Part shown: piece by piece, positions 56,176 through 64,000 of the stretch
Numbering within the stretch: position 1 is the stretch's first letter
Layout of the letters: each line of letters begins with the position of its first letter
Assembly: GCA_023213395.1 (NCBI GenBank)
Contig: CM041465.1
Span: 74,717,741-74,781,740, forward strand
Source: Cycas panzhihuaensis
Lineage: Eukaryota > Cycadophyta
Length of the DNA: 64,000 nt
Reading direction: 5' to 3'
The notes under the pieces: model-generated
Told to the model about the DNA's origin: nothing
Databases searched by the model: none
Seen by the model: the letters and a program-made list of their open reading frames with translations, nothing else
Translations under genes and position numbers: made by a program

Positions 56176-57800
56176 ACATTAAAAAAGATCCTCTCTTTTA
56201 TGTTTGAACTAATTAACTCAAGTAATTAAATAAGTAAGAAATGTATTTATTTTAAGATAATTTTTAATTGCATTCCATAATCTTAAATTATTGAGAGATA
56301 GAAATATATACTAAGTAGAAAATAGCTTTACTTTACTTTTTTAAACATGTTGTGCTTTAAAAGGAAGAAGAAAATATATATTGTAAAGCAAATTAGATCT
56401 CCCAATTCTCCTTGTGAGGATAGGATGAATCATTATAGGCATTATTAATTATCTTTTATTAATATAATATCTCATATATATTTGGAGGTAAAATTTCCCA
56501 TTATTTTTCATATTAAATATAATGTCACTTATATGATTACATGATTAGCTCTTTGCCCTTATCAGTATTCTTTTATTACATTAATTATATTATTGATTGA
56601 TCATATGATTACATTTATCTACTTTCTTGATTATATAGGTTGTTATCATACTATTAACAATCTATGATAGAATTTTAATATGATATCAAAGTTTATACAT
56701 AAGTCATTTCATAAAATTTAACATCAAGAGTAAAATCATTAACCTAAATATTAAGGACAATAATACCTAGGGTATTATGCCTTTAGAAGGTAAACCAATT
56801 AGGGTGAAATAAGATAGAATCAAGGGCATAATCATGGATAGATTCAAAGGTAAAATATAAGTTATTAAGGATAAAATTTAGGCTTTCATTCTCAAGGAAA
56901 AAATTCAAAGAAAAATTTAGGATAAAATACAAGGAAAAATTTAAATTTTCAAAGATAAAATTTATAATTTCATTCTAGGAAAGAATAGATTCTATGGATG
57001 CCTATATTTTAGTACTTTAAGCTTATACGTTAGATTTTGATATTTTAGATACTTCTTAGATTGAGAATTTTGATTATTTACTTTAGAAGATATTTGATAA
57101 TTGCAATCATGATGTTTATTTTTATGAAAAGATTACTATATAAGATTATGGTTATTCACTTCAATAGATGCTTGATACTTTCAATTATGGTATTTATTTA
57201 AATGAAAAGATTGTTATAGAAAATGATGTTAAGAATTATGTTATAAGTGTATATAACGTTGATTTCAAAAGTGGATCTATTAGTAAGGTATGTTGGAAAA
57301 ATATAGCCCATGGACCTGTTGGTATATGTGATGGATATGTTCAAGTAAAACATTTAGTTCATATATATTTTTCATCTCATGGTATGACAAGCTTGATCTT
57401 ATTACCTCTCTAATATACAAAATAGAGCAAGATAACCAAAATATAGATAGATATGGATAAAGTGGAAGATGGACATGAAGAGCACTAAATGAGAACCAAA
57501 AGACATCAAAGTGAATCCTAATAAGATTATATTCATCAATATAAGATTACAATGAGTAGGATATCATATATATAGAAGAATCACCCTATTATTATGTTAT
57601 TCTTATGCTAAACTAACCAATTATATATTTTTCCTATTATTAAATACTCTTAAACTATTTAACCTACTTAACCTCCTAATAAATTAATCCTTTAACATGT
57701 GGTAAAGTCTAATCATATGCCCTCCCCTCTTAGATGCTTTTCCATTGAAGCATTTATATATAAAAGTATAAAGTGACCACCACTTGTTATTGTTATAATA
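56176..57800. other. AT-rich unassigned sequence
   Basis: A TATGATATCAAAG near 56686 looks like a decayed plus-strand primer site, so a 5' LTR might end there, but no partner was found. At 56870-56960 AAGGATAAAATTTA-like units repeat. A plus-strand open stretch at 57168-57413 (VYNVDFKSGSISKVCWKNIA) has no family that I recognise. Confidence 0.35.
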
Positions 57801-59049
57801 TCTAGGGTGGATGGATCATTATTGAGATGAGGAGAGGAGGTTGTTATTGCTACACTTGCTAGCTAATGAAGTGGATGTATGATATACTGGTGTTTCCACC
57901 TTAGGAATGGATACTGAGTCACTTCGATTAAGTGCAGGTATGTCTCTCGCATTATCATCGCTTTCTTTTATTGGGTGTTTGCTTGCGTATCTGCATGTGT
58001 ATGACTTTGTAGGTGACCTTGTGGTCATCCACACTTATTTTTAGCCTATGATGACTATAGCAGGGGCACACTCCCAGCGAGTGTGGCACCCCAGTGACCA
58101 CATTACTTCCTGCATCTGCCCTCCTCGCTCCAGGATCCACTAGGCTTGCGCCACCTCACTTGATGTGACGACTCATCATCGTTTGGTTAGCTTGCCACCC
58201 CGTTTGAGTCTTATTTTTGCTCCCTTGGACCCGTTTGTTGGCTCGTGTACCCCCTGAGTAGATGTTTTAATCCCCTTTTTGCCCTTTCGGTCATCTGCCC
58301 CCAGCCTGGACTAGTTGGTGGGCCCCATTTTTGGCTCTAGGGGCGTACCGCCAGATTTTTTTTGATCTTGAGATATCCGTGGTACCGTGAAATTCTCAAG
58401 CAGACTCTGTATCAGGTTGTTTTTAAAAATCCACCGTGGTAATTTCGCATTTATTGCGAAACTACCACGTGGTTTGCGCCTTATTTCTCTTCCAGCCGCG
58501 CCCTAATCGCGCGCTTTAGGGTTTTGTTTGAGTACTTAAGCCCTTTTTGGCTCATTTTCAAAGATCTTTTGGCTCACTTTTGGAATTGCTCTCAAGGAAA
58601 CAATTCACCCTACGCACCTTCACCCCTTATTCGAAGCAGTGAAGGGTCACCCGATAGTAGCCATACTCCATTGCAGATCCTGAACTCGCACTCCGGCACA
58701 CGGGGTGCTCTGCGTGATAGTTACTCACCTTTTAGGTTCCACCTTCTATCATTTCACCACTCACTCTCCCTTACACCTATCAGTTAGGTAGTTATCCCAT
58801 AGCGGTAGCGTCCTTTGGCGACCATCTTTGGAGGATTGCCGATGGGAGCTAGTTTCGCTCTCTTCGGTTGGTTTCGCTACTCTTGCGTGATCCTTTTTAT
58901 ACCTATCTCGATCTCTACATTAGGCAGCCCCCAACGCGTGTGTTTCTGGCTCTTTCTCTTTTCCTAACATCGTCGGTTGACCTTGCATGCGGCGTTTCTC
59001 GTCGTTCTTAATCTACCTCCTTTGTTAGAGGACCTCGAGTATCGCCTTC
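57801..59049 (+). other. GC-rich non-coding region ahead of element I gag
   Basis: Base composition changes sharply to GC- and CpG-rich near 58030. It holds a long imperfect hairpin with a G-box at 58435-58473 and TAGGGTTTTGTTTGAGTACTTAAG after it. It is probably the LTR and leader of element I, but I found no matching downstream copy, so this is not proven. Confidence 0.45.
58435..58473. promoter_or_regulatory. Imperfect hairpin followed by a G-box palindrome
   Basis: Arms CGTGGTAATTTCGCA and TGCGAAACTACCACG pair with one G·T around the loop TTTAT. The right arm overlaps ACCACGTGGT, a perfect 10-bp palindrome containing the plant G-box CACGTG. Regulatory use is inference. Confidence 0.6.
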
Positions 59050-59957
59050 TTGCCTCGTCGGATTACGATCCGACTATGGAGGGATACTCTTGGATTGGAC
59101 CTACCACACTTCAACCATGGAAACCCATGCCTTTCCTTCGCTATTCACGGGTCCACCCAAGTGGGTGACGACCCCCTTTATTACCCAAATGACCAACACC
59201 TTTCACTTAACGCCCATCCTTCTACCCATGCCGTGGAAGGATCCGTTCCACTTGAGGCTTGCCACATAGTTGGCGATTCTTATGAGGAACATTCCGAGGA
59301 ACCTACTTTGTTCGAGGTTCTGATCACCTCTTACGAGTATGTAGGGACCCCTCCTGTTGACGTAGTTGAAGCTCTTAGTGAGTATCGCCACGCAGCACGC
59401 TTGCAGCCGCGCCCTGGATGGCTTGAGGATGCCCTTCGTGGAGGAGCCTCTTCCTCTTCTGCTCCTCCGATGCATGCCTCATCCTCATCCACCCTTCCTG
59501 TGACAACAAATCCCTTCGTGCCTACACGTACGTCCCACTCATTTCTTATTCCTACAGTGGGGGAATGTATGGCACCTTCCATCCCTCATCAAGGTCCTAA
59601 TGCCTTAGGATCTTCTCATGGTGTGTCTTTCCCTCAATTGAGGGTTAGAATACCCGCTCCTAATCAAACCAATGTGCCATCCCCTAATGTGGCACATGCT
59701 GCTCCTAGTAGGCCTATTGGCCCTACTAGCTTTCCAATCACTAGTCATGTGGGATTCGCTCCCACGCATCCTCTAACCCAGCACGTTGGTGCTTCCTTCT
59801 ATGTTCCCCCAAGGTATACTTCTCAACCTTAGGGGCAAGGTAGAGGAAGCCGTCTTCCCATTTATGGGGTGGATCCACTACACCCATATGGAGTCGCTCC
59901 ACCTACGGGTGGCCCATATGGGCAAAACCCGGTTCCACATCCTGCTTACCCATCATT
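59050..59957 (+). pseudogene. Element I gag-like protein
   Basis: Open from 59050 to TAG at 59830, then open again to about 59957. The start is uncertain because an upstream Met lies in another frame. N-terminal text PLYYPNDQHLSLNAHPSTHA, then EYRHAARLQPRPGWLEDALR, then a Ser/Pro/Thr-rich disordered stretch and a Gly/Pro-rich end (GQGRGSRLPIYG, PYGVAPPTGGPYGQNP). Composition and position before integrase suggest a retroelement gag, but no zinc knuckle or capsid core is recognisable. Far fewer stops than elements A-H. Confidence 0.5.
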
Positions 59958-60779
59958 GGAGCTATCTCCCCACCTTCGTCGTCGCAGTACAAGTTCATCT
60001 TGACTGCCACGAAGTATTTCACCAAATGGGCGGAGGCCATCCCCTTGATCACTACTCCTGGAAAAATGATTGCCACATTCATTTATCAGCACATCATTTG
60101 CCGTTTCAGAATTCCGGATGTCCTAATCACCGACAATGGAACTCCTTTCTATAATAAGGAGGTGGATGAGCTTTGTGAGAAGTTTAAAATTTCTCGCAAG
60201 ACTTCTTCCTCTTATTACCCTCAGGCAAATGGCCAAGTGGAGTCTTTTAATAAGACTCTTGTCAGCATCCTCAAGAAAACCGTCGCTCAATCCCAAAGGC
60301 ATTGGCACTTTCAGTTGCCCTCCACCTTGTGGGCTTATCATACCTCTATCCGTTCCACCACGGGAATGACCCCGTTCTCCCTGGTCTCTGATGCGAGGTG
60401 GTACTCCCGTTGGAGGTGGAGATTCCTTCCTTGCGAGTCTCCCTTCGAGGTTTCATCGACGAAGAGTCGATCCGTCAGGCCTGCCTGCTTGACCTCGAAG
60501 CTTTGGATGAGAGACGCTTAGCGCTATCGGGCTAACAGCATCCAAAGCCCACTCACAAAGGGCCCATGATAAACGCCTTCGTTCCCGCCCTTTGTTTCCT
60601 GGGGACTATGTCCTCAAGCTCGAATATCTCCATATTTGACCAAATTCAAACCCCGATGGGTTGGTCCTTTCGTCATTATCGAATCCCTCGATAATGGTGC
60701 TTATAGATTAGCCACCCTGGAAGGGCTCGAATTTGAGAAAGCCATTAATGGGATGTTCCTTAAGAAGTTTTACATATGA
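59958..60779 (+). pseudogene. Element I integrase, fused directly after gag
   Basis: The frame enters at GAISPPSSSQYKFILTATKY, FTKWAEAIPL, then GKMIATFIYQHIICRFRIPD, VLITDNGTPFYNKEVDELCE, SSSYYPQANGQVESFNKTL, LWAYHTSIRSTTGMTPFSLV. The second Asp (TDNG) and the Glu (NGQVE) are intact, but the first Asp (GLDLIG) lies in the missing part. A frameshift near 60390 moves the rest to another frame, in which FIDEESIRQACLLDLEALDE can be followed. It ends near 60779. Protease, RT and RNase H are absent. It is the same integrase lineage as element A. Confidence 0.88.
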
Positions 60780-61320
60780 TCCCTCGGCGATCCCTTCACC
60801 TTGCTCTGAAATGAGCCTAAACTACCATCTTAGGTTGTCCCCATTCTTCCCAATCACGGGTAGAGTGGCAGTTTAAGATGGATCCTTCCTCTTCTTTTTG
60901 GTTCCTTCCGCGGAACCCGCGTTCCCGTATTCTCTCGGGAACCCTTGTGTCGTCTTGCTTGGGCATCCCCAATCGGGGAAGGCGGCTTGGGGAACATCGT
61001 CGCCCCTCTTTCACTGCCCATTTCCTTCGCATATCTGCTATGCTCTCCACAGACATGTATGCCGCCCTGCTCCCTAACCTCACACTTCTATGTCGTCCTA
61101 CTCACGGCGTGTGTGTGTGCCCCTGTTAGGTGTGTGGTCATACATGGGAGGGAATGTGTGTCCGTATAACAAAATATCCACAACATAAAACACCTACAAC
61201 ACAATATAACATTCACAATACATAAAAATAAATATACATATCATCCACATACGATACATCATACACAGCATCTCATACCCAAATGGGGTTCCAATCACCC
61301 CATGCATATATATATACATA
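60780..61320. other. Sequence downstream of element I integrase
   Basis: CTCTGAAATGAGCCTAAACTAC repeats, in variant form, the text after the element A integrase near 23510-23570. A short GT run lies near 61107. No coding assignment; the second half becomes AT-rich and may be the 3' flank of the minus-strand gene to the right. Confidence 0.4.
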
Positions 61321-63346
61321 TCAAAAATCATGTCATCATACATATGGGAAGCTGGTGTCCTTGTAGGGGGGGTACAATCATATGGTCCTGTATATGACCC
61401 CCTGGAGGCCCGTGCTTTCCCTTGTCAAATCTACATGTACATATCCTACTGCTGCTGCCTTGGCTCTCACAGGGTGCCATCTCCCGATCTCTGTGATCCC
61501 TCTCACAGGGACCACATGCCTCGAGGCTCCTCCTGGGCCTCCGCGAGCTGCCTGCCTCGCTCTCCTCATCCCTAGGTCATCTGGGGGTCGTCGCTGCAGT
61601 GTGGGTCCGTGTCCTGCTCCAGCTCGACCGCGAGACCATCTGCGCTACTGGTGATCGTGTCGGCACGGATCGATCCCACTCTCCCTGGAGTGCCTCCTCT
61701 GTCCCTCTGAGATGCTCAGTGAGCACTGCTAGCTGGGTTCTGCTCTCCTCATCTCCACCTACACCACCTTGTGCCTCCAGGGCCTGTACCCGTCCTCGCA
61801 GCTCATCCCGCTTGCGTCTCGCATCATCCCTCTCCTACTACAGTCGTCCCTGGGATGTGACATGCTCTTGGGACTCTACAGCCCATATGTCCCTCGCCCT
61901 CACCAACGGGGCAAACACCTCTCTGTGGGCTCCTGCCGCTCTAGGCGCATCACCTGCCTGGATGGGTGGTTGCCCCTTTGCATACACCTGAGGGAATATC
62001 TCCCTCACCACAGCCTCCATCAGTCTTCTCATCTCTGCTATACCTGCCAATGCAACACGCCATGTGTCAGTCTATATCTCACCATATCATGATCAAACCA
62101 AACCAAACCAAACGTCTACCTGGATGCCAAATGACTCTGGAAAAGGTTAGGTCTCACTTGCTGTGGCCGCCTGATCCTCGATCCGCAGCGGCATCCTCTC
62201 CTCTGACTCTCACTTGGTGCAGGTGCCTCGTCCTCGGGCACCTCCTCTGCCTGGGTCCCTCTCCTCGCGGGAGTGGGCCTAGCTCTCGCCCCTGCGGACC
62301 CCATCATGATCTGTAGCCTGCGGGCCCTAGTTACGGGTCCTCTAACCTCACCATGCTCTGGCCAGGGCTGCCTCTCCTCCGGCAGCTCCGGATGGACCCT
62401 CTACATCTCTTGTCACTGAAGGACTGCCTCCCCTGCAGTCGTGGCAGGCTAACCCCTATCTCATTGTCTCCACTATCTCCATCATCTCTGTCATCACTTC
62501 TATCATTGCCCACGGGCACTCCTGCTCTGCTCGCCTTATCGTCGCTATCCCACCTCATCGTCCTGTAGGGCTCAGCTATGTAGTCTGGGAGGGTGAGGAG
62601 GTCTAGTGATGTGGCCTCCACCGATCGTCTGACATGGGCTCTGTCCTCTGTCCCCCTCAGTCAAGTCTGCCACCTGTGGACCATCAGGACACCTTGCTGT
62701 GATAGGGTGTGGTCCCCTGGTGCCGCTGCTGAAGTGATCAAAATACCAACCTTTGTAACGACATCTTTGTATGATAGCCCTCCTCTGTTGGACGTCCTGA
62801 TAGTATCCGGTGGGCGACGGGTTCGCCGTATCGAGTGCCAGTCCATCCTCGCCCGGCTTCGCGGCGAAGCGCATCCATCCATCCTCCGGTACCTCCCGAT
62901 AGATTACATTTACGGGAAATCTAGAGCGAGAATGCATAGTGACTAACTTCCTCACTTGAGAATATCAGGCATTGCTGTCAGAGGGTGCTCCTCGATCCCA
63001 CTGTCGGCTCACGTGAAGAGCAGGTGCCTCCTGTGTCTACCTCGGTCTTTGGCAGCGTCCCGAGTCTCACTGGCCTCCCTGTCGTCGGAACTCCCAGTAT
63101 CCGCCGGATATCCCTCGGTGTGACCGTCACATCCCCCACTTGTGGTAGGTGGAACACATGTCTCCTCCTGTACCAATAGGACACTATATCCACTAATAGC
63201 CTCTAGTCTGACGTGTATTGAGATGTCTTGAGGGCCTTGTACAGGCCACACCTCTGCAGCATGTCCCTATCCTCCTGAGTCATCATCTCCATGTAACTCA
63301 GCATAGCCATACCGACGTTCTCGCGGTTATCTGCCGCGAGGATAGC

Positions 63347-63800
63347 CTGTTCACACCAAAAACAACTCAAGTCAGTCTCATGTTAGCTATTATCACCTCT
63401 CTCTCTCTCAAATATCTCTCTGCCTGAGATTTGGGGCTCTTTTGGCCCTCATGTCTATTTTACGCCTTCACCGCTTTGTCTGCGCCAAACTTAGCGGTAC
63501 CGCTAAGTTTGGCATGGGTCCCTTAGCGATCACGGGGCCCGGCGATGATCGCTGCCGCGATCATTCTGTGATGACAGCGACCCCTAAAGGGGTTTTACGC
63601 CCAAAACCAAAAATTCTTACGGTGGACCGGGGCCCAGGACGAGCTCCTAATGCCGGTCCGCCTCTTCTGGTCGATTCGGATCCCAAGAAGCCTTGGGTGC
63701 CCATAAGGGGCACTAAGACTATGCAAAAATCACTTCAAAAGCTTAAAAACCTTCAAACTTTGAACTTTGAGATGGGCTAGGTTTAGTGACATCCACTCAC
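63347..63800 (-). other. Putative first intron of the PMD-type gene
   Basis: 454 bp with GTGAGT donor and AACAG acceptor; the splice joins phase 0 to phase 0. GC-rich, with several strong hairpins including a perfect 30-bp palindrome. Confidence 0.5.
63484..63513. repeat. Perfect 30-bp palindrome
   Basis: Left half GCCAAACTTAGCGGT, right half its exact reverse complement with no spacer. Nearby ATGATCGC-TGCC-GCGATCAT (about 63545-63564) is a second perfect 8-bp stem, and AGCGATCA / TGATCGCT pair around 63523-63552. Confidence 0.9.
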
Positions 63801-63983
63801 TGGATCTGGTCTCGCTCTCGCCATGTCGTCACAGTCGGTCGTGCTGGCTCTCTCCACTCTCCGATTTGACGGTCAGATCTCCCTCGGCGTGCCTCTAAAG
63901 TTGGGTGGCACTCCGCTGCGTAAGGAAATGGCTCTAGTTTCGTACGAGACCCAGTGAAAATGAATCCATTTTCCCGTTGTTTT

Positions 63984-63994
63984 CCTTATATAGG
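63984..63994 (-). promoter_or_regulatory. TATA box for the PMD-type gene
   Basis: Minus strand CCTATATAAGG, about 160 bp upstream of the ATG at 63824. That leaves a 5' UTR of roughly 130 bp if transcription starts about 30 bp downstream. The rest of the promoter is outside the window. Confidence 0.6.
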
Positions 63995-64000
63995 CGGGGG

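Larger units (their letters stand above)
61321..63824 (-). pseudogene. Plant-mobile-domain (PMD) type gene, intron-containing, probably damaged
   Basis: The ATG at 63824 opens an 8-codon exon (MARARPDP) ending in a GTGAGT donor (63800). An acceptor, GTGTGAACAG, joins in phase at 63346 to AILAADNRENVGMAMLSYME. Then LVDIVSYWYRRRHVFHLPQV, GDVTVTPRDIRRILGVPTTG, RPV resembles the PMD core (HTFHL…GEMTxTLxDV…LGLPxxGxPV). One in-frame TAG (after YTSD, about 63211) interrupts it. Further coding-like minus frames: 62572-62955 (GYYQDVQQRRAIIQRCRYKG), 62331-62621 (LPDYIAEPYRTMRWDSDDKA, acidic), and a coiled-coil-like Arg/Glu region near 61690-61820 (ERDDARRKRDELRGRVQALE). Exact exon structure unknown. 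PMD proteins occur both in transposons and as domesticated silencing factors (MAIN family). Confidence 0.5.

Noticed and set aside
56200-56690. 5' LTR of a plus-strand copia ending at TATGATATCAAAG
   Set aside because: Primer-site likeness only; no partner LTR, purine tract or target duplication found.
57168-57413. 81-codon plus-strand ORF as a gene
   Set aside because: No recognisable family, no start context or neighbours in support; left as unassigned sequence.

Overview
The window looks like nuclear DNA of a seed plant with a large, repeat-bloated genome. A conifer or other gymnosperm is the best guess, but the sequence does not prove it. The signs are one intron-free DYW-type PPR gene, plant-type LINE and Ty3/gypsy and Ty1/copia elements, tRNA-iMet primer sites, huge (TA)n arrays, and old, stop-riddled retroelements nested inside one another. 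There is no bacterial-style operon, rRNA, tRNA or CRISPR.

Layout. 1-3.5 kb: an intact PPR-DYW organelle RNA-editing type gene (minus strand, 1257-3470), with a decayed inverted copy of its 3' end at 197-475. 3.95-23.5 kb: one degenerate Ty3/gypsy integrase gene (element A, plus strand) broken into three pieces by two related LTR elements. Element B (4592-8255, minus, target duplication GTTAC) carries a decayed fragment of a host BRCT-domain gene. Element C (8339-22908, plus, target duplication TCATC) has gag-protease remnants only. It holds about 4.6 kb of (TA)n-type arrays with a 6.3-kb LINE (11335-17616) between them. 24.0-33.4 kb: a gag-only LTR element D (minus, duplication ATGTT) split by a full gypsy element E (24553-31374, plus, duplication AATCT). 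35.4-41.6 kb: gypsy element F (duplication CAAAA). 46.7-50.6 kb: gag-only copia-like element G (minus, duplication GTGTT). About 51.7-56.2 kb: an old copia polyprotein on the minus strand (H). About 58-64 kb: a clearly GC- and CpG-richer block with a gypsy element whose gag is joined directly to integrase (I), then a minus-strand, intron-containing plant-mobile-domain (PMD) type gene with its own TATA box.

How it works together. Only the PPR gene looks like an ordinary working host gene. Its product would act in a plastid or mitochondrion. Nearly all the rest is mobile DNA in layers that can be ordered in time from the target-site duplications. The decay is dominated by C-to-T (G-to-A) changes: 11 of 14 stops in the LINE RT frame are TAG, and catalytic Asp/Glu residues have become Asn/Lys. 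This fits deamination of methylated cytosines in silenced elements. Five of the elements are bounded by exact 5-bp target duplications that I found by eye.
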